Source of the DNA: DAHUYF01 sp035945115
GTDB taxonomy: Bacteria; Pseudomonadota; Alphaproteobacteria; ATCC43930; CGMCC-115725
Assembly (NCBI GenBank): GCA_035945115.1
Contig: DASZAN010000061.1
Span: 30,524 to 94,523, forward strand
Length of the DNA stretch: 64,000 nt
Direction of reading: 5' to 3'
Every line of letters starts with the position of its first letter. Position 1 is the first letter of the stretch. The notes beneath the pieces are model-generated. The model did no database searches and had not been told where the DNA came from. It saw only the letters and a list, made by a program, of their open reading frames with translations. A program made the position numbers and the translations under genes. Positions 8,416 through 17,094 of the stretch are shown here, piece after piece.

Positions 8416-9638
8416 GCTCTCGCATTGTCGTCGATCGTGTAGCCAAGGTCTTCCCCGTATCCTCTGACGGCCGCGGCGGGGCCAGCTTGCGGCAGGCGCT
8501 GTTTGGCTTGTCGCCCCCCGTGGGGCAGCGCGAGATCCGTGCGGTGGATGGGGTCTCGTTCTCACTCCAGGACGGTGAGCGGCTGGGAATTATCGGGCGG
8601 AACGGCGCGGGCAAGTCGACGCTGCTGAATCTGATCGCGGGATTGACGCCGCCGAGCGCGGGCCGCATCGACGTCCGGGGCAAAGTGCACGCGATCATGA
8701 CCCTTGGGACGGTACTGCGCGATGAGGCGACAGGGCGCGAGAACATCTATCTCGACGGTGCCGTGCAGAACTTCTCGCGTGACGAGATCGGCCGGACCAT
8801 CGAGCGGATCATTGCGTTTAGTGAGCTAGGCGAGTTTATTGACCGGCCAGTCCACACATATTCCTCGGGCATGAAAGCGCGTTTGGCGTTCTCCATGATT
8901 GCGTTCATCGAAGCTGAAATCCTGATTATTGATGAAGCTCTGTCGGTTGGTGATGCTCGTTTCGCTGCCAAGGCCGGACAGCGGATGAAAGCGCTCTCGG
9001 CGGCGGGGCGTATCGTGATCCTGGTCTCTCATGGCCTGTCGAGTCTGGTCGAGCTGTGCTCGCGCTGCATCTGGATGGATTCCGGCAAGATCCTGATGGA
9101 CGGCGAGCCGAAGAAAGTCGCGGCCGCATATCAGCGGGCAGTTACGGAAGCCGATGAGATCGTACTTAGGAGCAAATTCGGCGGCACCGCGAGTACAGGG
9201 GGCGACAGAACTCGCGGCGAGTTGCTCCGGCTCAGTCTCAGCCAACCTGGCAGAGAAGGTGGCGGTGCGGTTCTGCTGCCGTTGGAAGAAACGATCATTG
9301 ACGTGCGGGGGCGAGGGACGCGCACGCTGCGGCAGCCCAATCTGCGCGCATCGATCACTCGCATCGACGGCGTGCTCGTCTGGCGAGAGGACCTTCCCGA
9401 CCGGCTCGATGCCGGGCGCCTGCGCTGTGACTTCCGCGTCGCGCTTCGCCTAGGCAAGTTGTCGCTTGGCGAGAGCCTCTATCGTCTTGATGTCACACTG
9501 TTCGACGCGGATGAGGCCGTCGCTGTTTGCTCAACGGCATTCGAAGTCCGCGATGAGGAGGGTCAAGTGGGCGGACGGCCAATGATCTTCCAGCCTCTCA
9601 TCGTCGACGCGCGTGCCGCAACTCCGGTCGATTCGTGA
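8412..9638 (+). CDS. Polysaccharide ABC exporter ATP-binding protein, Wzt-like (second ATPase)
   Basis: A 408-residue protein. Walker A GRNGAGKST starts at residue 62, with GTVLRDEATGRENIYLDGA, signature YSSGMKARLAF, Walker B ILIIDEALSVGD and H-loop VSHGLSS, all intact. A C-terminal extension of about 150 residues is again Wzt-like. Compared with the upstream ATPase it is closer to the classical TagH/Wzt consensus (GRENIYLDG). The GTG start at 8412 is chosen for the GTGA overlap; the open frame extends upstream only as a shadow of the first ATPase gene. Confidence 0.9.
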   Translation: MSSRIVVDRVAKVFPVSSDGRGGASLRQALFGLSPPVGQREIRAVDGVSFSLQDGERLGIIGRNGAGKSTLLNLIAGLTPPSAGRIDVRGKVHAIMTLGTVLRDEATGRENIYLDGAVQNFSRDEIGRTIERIIAFSELGEFIDRPVHTYSSGMKARLAFSMIAFIEAEILIIDEALSVGDARFAAKAGQRMKALSAAGRIVILVSHGLSSLVELCSRCIWMDSGKILMDGEPKKVAAAYQRAVTEADEIVLRSKFGGTASTGGDRTRGELLRLSLSQPGREGGGAVLLPLEETIIDVRGRGTRTLRQPNLRASITRIDGVLVWREDLPDRLDAGRLRCDFRVALRLGKLSLGESLYRLDVTLFDADEAVAVCSTAFEVRDEEGQVGGRPMIFQPLIVDARAATPVDS

Positions 9639-10429
9639 TGCGTGCAATCAACTACAGCCGCCGCGATTTGCGCATGGTGCTTAGTTTGTTTGAGATCGCG
9701 CTGCGCGACCGATTTCTAGGATCGACCCTCGGGATATTTTGGGCGATTGCCAACCCTCTACTTATGTTAGGAATGTTCACCTTCGTGTTCGGCTACGTAT
9801 TCAAGGCGAAGCTTCCTGGGGCGGAAACCAGCCTCTCCTATGTCATTTGGCTGGTCAGCGGCTATGGGCCGTGGCTTGCACTTACAGAGAGCTTGTCGAC
9901 TAGCACCGGCTCGGTGGTGGCCAATCGGGGGTTGGTGAAGAACCTAGCGTTCAAGCATGAATTGTTGCCTATCGTTGGCACGCTCATGGGCCTAGTGCCG
10001 CTGGGAGTGTCACTGGTCTTCGTCCTCAGCCTGCTTGCCGCATCAGGAACCGCGCCTTCTGCCAGTTGGCTCGTAATTCCTGTGATACTGGTGTTGCAGC
10101 TCGTCATCGTTGCCGGCCTCGGTCTCTTCCTTGCAGGCTTGAACGTGTTCGTCCGGGACACTGCGTTGGTCCTGCCGAACATCCTCTTTCTCGCGCTTTT
10201 CGCATCGCCGATTTTTTATCCGGTGACGGCATTTCCGCAGCAAGTCCGATCCGTAGTGGTCTGGAACCCGTTCTATGTCCTTACAGAGGGTTACCGGTTG
10301 CCTCTACTGGAGGGCCGCGTCCCCGCGGCGGGAAGTCTCGTCTATCTCGTCGTCGTAGCGCTGGCGACCTTTGGTTTCGGGCTTGTCTTCTTTCGCCGGC
10401 TCGATCCGCATTTCGACGCTCGGCTCTAG
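9638..10429 (+). CDS. ABC-2 type polysaccharide export permease, Wzm-like
   Basis: A 263-residue integral membrane protein with about six hydrophobic segments. The N-terminal RDRFLGSTLGIFWAIANPLL motif marks the gate-helix/first-TM region of ABC2_membrane polysaccharide permeases. A C-terminal ASPIFYPV and NPFYVLTEGYR pair is also typical. It would form the dimeric channel for the glycan with the two upstream ATPases. The ATG at 9638 overlaps the previous stop (TGATG); GTG 9635 is an in-frame alternative. Confidence 0.92.
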   Translation: MRAINYSRRDLRMVLSLFEIALRDRFLGSTLGIFWAIANPLLMLGMFTFVFGYVFKAKLPGAETSLSYVIWLVSGYGPWLALTESLSTSTGSVVANRGLVKNLAFKHELLPIVGTLMGLVPLGVSLVFVLSLLAASGTAPSASWLVIPVILVLQLVIVAGLGLFLAGLNVFVRDTALVLPNILFLALFASPIFYPVTAFPQQVRSVVVWNPFYVLTEGYRLPLLEGRVPAAGSLVYLVVVALATFGFGLVFFRRLDPHFDARL

Positions 10430-10434
10430 GTATC

Positions 10435-11163
10435 ATGACCACGAGCCGGAACGTCGTCTGCGCCATCCATCAGCCGAATTTCTTTCCGTGGCTCGGCTAC
10501 TTCAACAAGATTCAGCGGGCCGATGTTTTTGTTTTTCTCGACGATGTCGCGTTCAACAAGAGCGGCAGCGGAATGGGCTGTTGGACCAATCGGGTGGCAA
10601 TTCGGGTGCAGGGCAAAGCCGCATGGTTCGGTTGTCCGGTGCGGCGCGAGACTGGCACGCAGCTCATTCACACGGTTCGCATCGACGATCGGCAGCCTTG
10701 GCGGCGCAAGCTCCTGAGAACATTAGAAATGAACTATCATCGCGCTCCCGGCTTTGCGCCGACCATGGCGCTGATCGAGCCACTGCTGCTGTTTGCGAGT
10801 GACAACCTCGCGGATTTCAACATCAACGCCATTCGCTCGATCAGCAACCACATGGGCGCTCGCTGCCGCTTCCACCGTCAATCGGAGACCGATGTTCAAG
10901 GCAAATCCACGGAGTTGCTGGCGGCCTTGGTGGTCGCCGTTGGCGCCAACGCCTACCTGGCCGGAGGCGGTGCCGACGAATACCAGGAGGACGACGTATT
11001 TGACCGACATGACATCGAGTTGATCCATCAACGGTTTGAGCCGCATCCCTACGGCGACCTCGCTCGGTTCCTGCCCGGGCTTTCCGTCATCGATTACCTC
11101 ATGCAAGGTCACGGTGCCGCCGAGGGCCTCGATCCAGCGGAGGCGACCGGAAGCACACCATGA
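10435..11163 (+). CDS. WbqC-family protein
   Basis: A 242-residue protein with the WbqC signature near the N-terminus (AIHQPNFFPWLGYFNKI, then DVFVFLDDVAF) and a later YLAGGGADEYQ. WbqC proteins are found in O-antigen/capsule loci next to aminotransferases and acyltransferases. They are thought to take part in amino-sugar modification, but the reaction is not well established. The ATG at 10435 lies 5 bases after the permease stop, and the gene ends with an ATGA overlap into the formyltransferase-deacetylase fusion. Confidence 0.87.
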   Translation: MTTSRNVVCAIHQPNFFPWLGYFNKIQRADVFVFLDDVAFNKSGSGMGCWTNRVAIRVQGKAAWFGCPVRRETGTQLIHTVRIDDRQPWRRKLLRTLEMNYHRAPGFAPTMALIEPLLLFASDNLADFNINAIRSISNHMGARCRFHRQSETDVQGKSTELLAALVVAVGANAYLAGGGADEYQEDDVFDRHDIELIHQRFEPHPYGDLARFLPGLSVIDYLMQGHGAAEGLDPAEATGSTP

Positions 11164-12572
11164 TCGGCAAGATCCTGCTGTTGACGCCCCTTGAGGGCGA
11201 GGCGCTCGCTGACGTGGTCCGGACATTCGCCGGCAAAGCTGAAGTCACTGTACTGCGCGATCTCCCTGCTTTGGAGGCGGCAGACCTCGGTCCGTCCGAA
11301 ATTCTCGTTTCCTATGGCAGCGGCGTCATCGTTCCTGCTGACCTGCTGCAGCGAACGGCGGGGCGTTCCTACAATTTCCATGCCGGCTCGCCTCAATATC
11401 CTGGGCGCGACCCCCACCATTTCGCCATCTATGACGGCGTAGGCCGCTATGGCGCGACGCTCCATCGAATGACGGACACAGTCGATGATGGACCGATCCT
11501 CGACGTCGAATGGTTTGAGGTCGCGCCGGGAACAACGCCCGTCAAGCTACTCGAACAGGCGAACGCCGCAATGTTCGTACTGCTGTTGCGGAACAACGAG
11601 AACCTGTTGTCCGAGATGGGCCCCGCGGCACTGGCCGGCATGCAGTGGGGGCCGCGCAAAACGACGCGTGCGCTGTTTCGTGCGATGTGTCGCGTCCACC
11701 CAACAATCTCACGCGAGGAGTTCGAGCGCCGGATGCGTGCGTTCGACGGCGGCGTCCACGACAATCTTACTCTTGATATGCACGGATGGACGTTTCGCAT
11801 CGACAAGAGCATTCCCCCTGCGGTCGCGGATCAGCGCTGGGCCGAGTTCACCACCGAAAGTTATCGCGAGCTCATCCGTAGCGCGAAGCGCGCCGGGTAT
11901 GCCTTCTTCGGTTATGAGCATAGCTCGGAAGAGCGACACGTGCTTTGGCGGCACGACGTTGATATGTCCGTACACCGAGCAGCTGGTTTGGCGGCTGTTG
12001 AGGAGGAGGAAGGCGTCGCCGCGACGTATTTTCTAAATCCACACTCGTCATTCTACAACCTTCTCGAGCCAGAGATTCTCGCTTTGGCGCGCAGCATTCT
12101 TGCGAAAGGGCACGCAATCGGCCTGCACTTCGATGCGGAGGCTTATGCGGAGCGCTGTTGGGACATCCGACGTCTCGAACGAGCATTACGCGTCGAGCAG
12201 GATTTGCTTGAACGGTTTCTCAGCTGCAAGATTGCTGCCTTCAGCTATCACAACCCCGACTGGAGCAATTTGCTCGACCTGGACGACGATTTTATTGGAG
12301 GCATGGCAAATGCCTACGGCCGCACCTATCGTACGCACTATGGTTATGTCTCTGATTCGAACGGCTATTGGCGGTTCAAGCCGATCGGGGACGTTATCAG
12401 CACGGCGGAGCATCGCCGGCTCCAGGTCCTAACGCATCCGGAGTGGTGGGTGCCGGTATCAATGGCACCGCGGCAGCGCGTGGAGCGCTGCGCCATCGGT
12501 CGAGCGGAGCGTACTGTGCGGACCTATGACGACTTACTGGCGCGTGCCGGGCGCTCGAATCTCGCAAAGTGA
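11160..12572 (+). CDS. Fusion of formyltransferase domain and polysaccharide-deacetylase-like domain
   Basis: A 470-residue two-domain protein. Residues about 1-170 form a formyltransferase fold with Asn72 and His74 (YNFHAGSPQYPGRD) and Asp110 (TDTVDDGPIL), the same 38-residue Asn-Asp spacing as in Fmt. Residues about 235-455 resemble a polysaccharide deacetylase (NodB) domain, with HDVD at 265-268, GLHFD around 323, SYHNPDW and a late THPEWW. The fusion could act on an N-acyl group of a sugar by removal and replacement; this is inference. The ATG overlaps the WbqC stop. Confidence 0.78.
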   Translation: MIGKILLLTPLEGEALADVVRTFAGKAEVTVLRDLPALEAADLGPSEILVSYGSGVIVPADLLQRTAGRSYNFHAGSPQYPGRDPHHFAIYDGVGRYGATLHRMTDTVDDGPILDVEWFEVAPGTTPVKLLEQANAAMFVLLLRNNENLLSEMGPAALAGMQWGPRKTTRALFRAMCRVHPTISREEFERRMRAFDGGVHDNLTLDMHGWTFRIDKSIPPAVADQRWAEFTTESYRELIRSAKRAGYAFFGYEHSSEERHVLWRHDVDMSVHRAAGLAAVEEEEGVAATYFLNPHSSFYNLLEPEILALARSILAKGHAIGLHFDAEAYAERCWDIRRLERALRVEQDLLERFLSCKIAAFSYHNPDWSNLLDLDDDFIGGMANAYGRTYRTHYGYVSDSNGYWRFKPIGDVISTAEHRRLQVLTHPEWWVPVSMAPRQRVERCAIGRAERTVRTYDDLLARAGRSNLAK

Positions 12573-12576
12573 TCCG

Positions 12577-14139
12577 ATGGCGAATGCTGAACGGCTCGCG
12601 CCCATAGATAGCTACCCCGTCAACTCGGCAAATGAGACCCGATCTGTGCTCCCCTCAAGGATGTCACTGCCGTTGGCGCCTTGCGCTGAAGTAGCATTGT
12701 TTCGAAAGTCGCGTGAACGAAGCCGCCTCCGAATGAGCCACGCCAGCCGCCCTCGATCCAGCAACCAACCCGACTACGGACTGGTCGCGCTATCGTCTGC
12801 CGAGAACGGGGGACGGCGACTCGAGTTGCTGCTGCTGACGGATTTCCACAGGCAGACAGCGAGCACTGTTCGTGATCACATAGATTCGTTCAGCACGTTC
12901 TCGCGCCACCACTTTCGTCGGCTTAGCATGTATGGCGACCTACCACCTCGTATTGACCTTTCGCGATTTGACGGCGTCGTCATCCATTACACACTGATCG
13001 CCTGCATGGACCATTATCTGTCGCACTCAGCTCGAGCACGGTTGCGCGCGTTTTCTGGTCTCAAGGCTATGTTCATTCAAGACGAATATCGGTTCATAAA
13101 TCGAACGGTTGCCGCAATTCGGGACCTTGGCATCGATCTGCTGTTCACCTGTGTCCCTGAACCCGAGATCGACAAGGTCTATTCACCGCAGGCCTTGCCC
13201 CGCCCGGTCAGAGTGAACGTGCTAACCGGGTACGTGCCACCGACCCTGGCTCTTCGTGCAGTGCCAGTGCCGGCGGACCGCCCGATCGATATCGGGTATC
13301 GCGGCCGTCGGCTACCCGCCCATCTCGGACGGCTAAGCCAGGAAAAGTCGATGATTGGCGAACATGTGGCGGCTGAGGCCCCGCGTTACGGCTTGGTAAC
13401 GGATATTTCATGCCGCGAGGAAGATCGCATTTATGGGGAGGAGTGGATCAATTTCATCTCTCGGTGCAAGGCCATGCTCGGCGTCGAGAGTGGCGCCAGC
13501 GTCTTCGATTTTACCGGCGAGATCGAGCGACAAGTGACGGATCATCTCCGGCGCGAGCCCGATGTGAGCTACGAAACACTCGAACGGTTATACTTGGGGG
13601 CGCATGAAGGCAAGATACGTTTGAATCAGATTTCGCCGCGGTGCTTCGAGGCGGCGGCGCTCCGGACCTTGATGATTCTCTACGAGGGTGAGTATTCCGG
13701 CATTCTCAAGCCTTGGCATCACTACGTCCCGCTTAAGAAGGATCATTCGAACATGGCGGACGTCGTTGCCGTATTGCGTGACCCCGAGCAGATAGCAAAG
13801 ATCACCGAACGAGCCTACCGGGAGGTCGCGCTCGACGCCCGCTATTCCTACGCCAGCGCCGTCGCCCAGGTCGATGACGCCATCGATGCGCTCATTCGTC
13901 CAGAGATGCTGGCGCGCCGACGACCCTACACCAATTTTGGCTTCCGCAGTGCGCGAAAAATAGATGGTTTAAAGCTGTATCGCGGTTTGAAATACCAGGC
14001 GCTGCAGATGAAATATCAGGCGCTGCAGATCGCCCGATGGTTGTTCCTTCGTGTCGCGCTAGGATGGATGCCGGAGCAGCGTCGCGAGAAGGTTTGGAAT
14101 CGCATTCGAGAGTGGCGCGGTATCAAGCCCGTGGGTTAG
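12577..14139 (+). CDS. CgeB-like glycosyltransferase (paralogue 1 of 3)
   Basis: A protein of about 520 residues with a Rossmann-like GT-B layout. LELLLLTDFHRQ opens the fold near residue 80. The C-terminal half carries DIGYRGRRLPAHLGRL, CKAMLGVESGASVFDFTGE, ISPRCFEAAAL and HYVPLKKDHSN. The same motif series recurs in the genes at 14446 and 15668. The pattern resembles CgeB/Glyco_trans_1_2 proteins. The start is uncertain: ATG 12577 follows the previous stop by 4 bases, while ATG 12733 would begin closer to the conserved core. Codons end in A/T more often than in the second half of the locus. Confidence 0.7.
   Translation: MANAERLAPIDSYPVNSANETRSVLPSRMSLPLAPCAEVALFRKSRERSRLRMSHASRPRSSNQPDYGLVALSSAENGGRRLELLLLTDFHRQTASTVRDHIDSFSTFSRHHFRRLSMYGDLPPRIDLSRFDGVVIHYTLIACMDHYLSHSARARLRAFSGLKAMFIQDEYRFINRTVAAIRDLGIDLLFTCVPEPEIDKVYSPQALPRPVRVNVLTGYVPPTLALRAVPVPADRPIDIGYRGRRLPAHLGRLSQEKSMIGEHVAAEAPRYGLVTDISCREEDRIYGEEWINFISRCKAMLGVESGASVFDFTGEIERQVTDHLRREPDVSYETLERLYLGAHEGKIRLNQISPRCFEAAALRTLMILYEGEYSGILKPWHHYVPLKKDHSNMADVVAVLRDPEQIAKITERAYREVALDARYSYASAVAQVDDAIDALIRPEMLARRRPYTNFGFRSARKIDGLKLYRGLKYQALQMKYQALQIARWLFLRVALGWMPEQRREKVWNRIREWRGIKPVG
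13990..14031 (+). repeat. 21-bp in-frame tandem duplication
   Basis: Two adjacent 21-base copies differ at two positions and encode KYQALQM then KYQALQI near the C-terminus of the CgeB-like protein. The repeat adds one seven-residue unit to an amphipathic helix and looks like recent slippage or unequal crossing-over. Confidence 0.85.
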
Positions 14140-14445
14140 CCATGAGCAACGTGCTGGCGCGAATGACGTAGCGTTTTGAATCAGGTTTGCGAAATAGTTC
14201 TCGTGTGTCGCGCGCTAGAGCTAGCGAATATGCCAAGCTCAAAGGCCACTCCACCGCCCTCCATATGGCCGGGCGCTAGATGTTATGATGCCATGACTCG
14301 GCCACCGTTTCTCGACCGGCTGCTATACGCGCGCCGAAAAAAACTGAGTGCGCGGTCGCCGAGAGCCGACGAGCACGTGTCCACGATAGATAATGCTTCA
14401 TTGAGAGATAGGCACAGGATCCGCTGTCCGAGTACTTACTGGCCG
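14140..14445. other. Low-confidence spacer between two CgeB-like genes
   Basis: The frame of the next gene is open from about 14176, with possible starts at TTG 14176, ATG 14230 and ATG 14293. The encoded stretch is basic, lacks the high-GC third positions seen after 14460 and has no Shine-Dalgarno. I treat it as mostly untranslated leader. No hairpin-plus-T-run terminator was seen, so it may contain an internal promoter. Confidence 0.4.
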
Positions 14446-15630
14446 ATGAAAGAAAGGCTTTCCACGCTTTTTCTGCACGCAAATGGTTTCGGCAGGGCGA
14501 TTGTTGGCGTCGACACCATTCTGCGCGGATTGCTCGGGTATGGCGACGGCGACAAGCCACCGAGGATCCTGCGCCATTCCGCGACGGTCAGGAAAGCTTT
14601 CGCCGAACTTCGCGACGTCTACGCTAAGCTTTCCTATATCGGCGATTGGCGCGAGGCGTTTCTCGCCTCGCCACGGCTCGCTGTCGAAGTCTGCAACGTT
14701 AACGATCTCGTCCATTTCGGCCGCTGCCTATGGCGGATTCGCCGCTATGACCTGCTCGTGATCTCGCACGCGGCAGCAGGCGACGACATGACGCTTCTGT
14801 CGCGCGCCGCGCCCTGTTTCGATCGCCGCCGCGGCAAGCTGATCATGTTCATCGGCAACGAATATGACCTCTTGGACCAGAAGCTTGCTTTCATCCGCGC
14901 GACCGAACCGGATTTCGTCTGCAGCCAATTGCCTTTGGAGGCCGCCACTTTTCTCTATGGGGACTGCGGCCGGAGCCGGATTTTAGAGATGCCGCACGCG
15001 CTCAACCCGCGTCACTACTATCCGATCGGTGAAGGTCAACGCGAGATCGATATCGGCTTTCGCGGCGATATCTATTGGCCGTTCGTCGGTGACCGCGAGC
15101 GCACCGACCTTATCGAGTGGTTTGAGCATCATGGCGCATCGGTCGGTCTCGCTTGCGACATCGGGCGAGAACGCCTCGATCGCGAGGATTGGAATCGCTT
15201 TCTGAACCGGTGCAAAGGCATCGTCGGTGCCGAGTCGGGGACGTACTACCTGAACGACAGGGGGAAGCTCTTGGAGCGCGCGCGTGCCTATAACCTGCAC
15301 GAAAACCGAGGCGCCACCTTTACCGAAGTGTTCAGGAAATTCTACGCGGACCAGCCGCGCGGAATTTCCGGCAAGAGCATCTCATCGCGGCATTTCGAGT
15401 CGATCGGCGCGAAGGCCTGTCAGATCCTGGTCGAAGGTCATTACAACGGCATTCTCGATGCCGATCGTCACTACATCGCGGTGAAGCGCGATCTCTCCAA
15501 CATTGGCGAAGCGGTCGAACGCTTTCGCGACGAGAGTTATCGCCAGCGCATGGTCGACGAGACCTACGAGTATGTTCTCGCCGAGCACACCTATGATCGC
15601 CGCGTCGAGCAGCTTCTTTCCGCCATCTAA
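14446..15630 (+). CDS. CgeB-like glycosyltransferase (paralogue 2 of 3)
   Basis: About 394 residues from ATG 14446. The core starts with LSTLFLHANGFGRAIVGVD and carries the family series DIGFRGDIYW, CKGIVGAESGTYYLNDRG, ISSRHFESIGAK and HYIAVKRDLSN. It is the most divergent of the three paralogues: HFESIGAK replaces FEAAAL and there are no clear counterparts to the N-terminal IQDEY-type motif. It probably transfers a sugar, with donor and acceptor unknown. The frame is open to 14176, so the protein could be up to 484 residues; the start here is picked on third-position GC and on the beginning of the recognisable fold. Confidence 0.68.
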   Translation: MKERLSTLFLHANGFGRAIVGVDTILRGLLGYGDGDKPPRILRHSATVRKAFAELRDVYAKLSYIGDWREAFLASPRLAVEVCNVNDLVHFGRCLWRIRRYDLLVISHAAAGDDMTLLSRAAPCFDRRRGKLIMFIGNEYDLLDQKLAFIRATEPDFVCSQLPLEAATFLYGDCGRSRILEMPHALNPRHYYPIGEGQREIDIGFRGDIYWPFVGDRERTDLIEWFEHHGASVGLACDIGRERLDREDWNRFLNRCKGIVGAESGTYYLNDRGKLLERARAYNLHENRGATFTEVFRKFYADQPRGISGKSISSRHFESIGAKACQILVEGHYNGILDADRHYIAVKRDLSNIGEAVERFRDESYRQRMVDETYEYVLAEHTYDRRVEQLLSAI

Positions 15631-15667
15631 CGGCGGCACGCCGGCTCGACGATCGAGTGATGCTCTC

Positions 15668-17065
15668 ATGCTGAGCGGGAAGCTTTTGGTGACTTATTCG
15701 AATGCGGCCAACATCGTCGCCACAACGGACGAGTATTTGAGAAGCTTCCAGCGCTTCTCGCGCTATCAGGTCAGCTATCTCCATGTCACGCACGGCGCAA
15801 AGATTGCCTGCGATCTCGCGCAATTCGACGCGGTGCTGCAAAGCTATTGCGTGCGCCTCTCGGAGCCCGAGTTGATCAGCCGCGACTATCTCGATCGACT
15901 CCGGGCCTATCGCGGCGTGAAGGCGGCTGCCGTGCAGGACGAATACTTTCGCACCGGCGCGCTACGCAGGGAGCTCGCCGATATCGGGTTCGATATCGTC
16001 TTCACCTGCGTGCCCCCGGCGCATATCGAGCAAATCTATCCGCGTGCAATATTTTCGCGGACGGAGTTCGTCACGGTCTTGACCGGCTATGTCCCGGACA
16101 TCCTGGCCGAGCAGGAGCGCCCGCGACGTCCGTTGCGGGACCGCCCGGTCGTCATCGGCTATCGCGGCCGCGACATCGGCAGCCGCTACGGGCGCCTTGC
16201 CTTCGAAAAATACGAGATCGGGCGGCGCATGCGTGAGATTTGCGTCGCGCGCGCCGTTCGCCACGACATCGAGGTGGCGGAAGAGAAGCGCATCTACGGC
16301 AATCACTGGTACGAGTTCGTGGAATCGTGCCGCGCGATGCTCGGTACTGAAAGCGGCTCGAACATCTTCGATGACGACGGTACCATCGAAGCGCGTTATG
16401 AAACCATGTCGCGCGAGCTCGGCCGCCCCGTCGGGTATGACGAGTTTCGCCCCTACACCGAGGCGCAGGACCGCTCGATCGACATGGGCCAGATCTCGCC
16501 GCGGATCTTCGAAGCGGCGGCGCTCAAGACGCCGCTCATTCTCTTCACCGGCCGGTACTCGAACGCGATATCGCCGGGGGACCACTATATCGAGCTCAAA
16601 AAGGATTTTTCCAACGTCGATCAGGTGTTGAACCGGCTCGATGATATCGACGGTCTCGAGGAGATGGCGGAGCGCGCTTATGCGCACCTGATCGGCTCCG
16701 GTGCTTTCGGTTATCGCCAGTTCGTACGGCAGGTGGAGAATGCGATCGATCGCCGGCGAACCGAGAAGGGCTTTCGCGCGAGCGCCGCGTCGGAGGCCGC
16801 GCCGTCGTGGCAGGCGGCTGGTGCATTTGAAGCGGCCGGGGTGCCCGTCGTCGAGGTGCCGACGCCGCTGCCCCGGCATCCCCTTCATTTTCAGCACCAC
16901 GCGCTGCTGGGGCAACATCGGGAGCTCGTGAACAGGTACAATCAGCTGTGGGCCGATCTCGCGCGACCGGGCTTTTTGGCGAAGCTCGCTCTCGCAGCGG
17001 TTCTGCCACAGCGGGTGCGTGATCTGCGGCGTCGTGGTAGCCGCACCGACACGTCGCCATCATAA
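15668..17065 (+). CDS. CgeB-like glycosyltransferase (paralogue 3 of 3)
   Basis: A 465-residue protein clearly paralogous to the one at 12577. Shared elements include VQDEYFR, FTCVPP with VLTGYVP, VIGYRGRDIGSRYGRLAFEK, CRAMLGTESGSNIFDDDG, ISPRIFEAAALK and HYIELKKDFSN. The conserved FEAAALKTP/LILF block sits where retaining GT-B enzymes keep the donor-binding E-x7-E region, which supports a glycosyltransferase role. The C-terminal 90 residues (rich in Ala/Pro/His, HPLHFQHHALLGQHRELVN) have no counterpart in the other two copies. Donor and acceptor are unknown. Confidence 0.72.
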   Translation: MLSGKLLVTYSNAANIVATTDEYLRSFQRFSRYQVSYLHVTHGAKIACDLAQFDAVLQSYCVRLSEPELISRDYLDRLRAYRGVKAAAVQDEYFRTGALRRELADIGFDIVFTCVPPAHIEQIYPRAIFSRTEFVTVLTGYVPDILAEQERPRRPLRDRPVVIGYRGRDIGSRYGRLAFEKYEIGRRMREICVARAVRHDIEVAEEKRIYGNHWYEFVESCRAMLGTESGSNIFDDDGTIEARYETMSRELGRPVGYDEFRPYTEAQDRSIDMGQISPRIFEAAALKTPLILFTGRYSNAISPGDHYIELKKDFSNVDQVLNRLDDIDGLEEMAERAYAHLIGSGAFGYRQFVRQVENAIDRRRTEKGFRASAASEAAPSWQAAGAFEAAGVPVVEVPTPLPRHPLHFQHHALLGQHRELVNRYNQLWADLARPGFLAKLALAAVLPQRVRDLRRRGSRTDTSPS

Positions 17066-17094
17066 GCATCGATCGCGCTCAAACGAGCAAGCGA

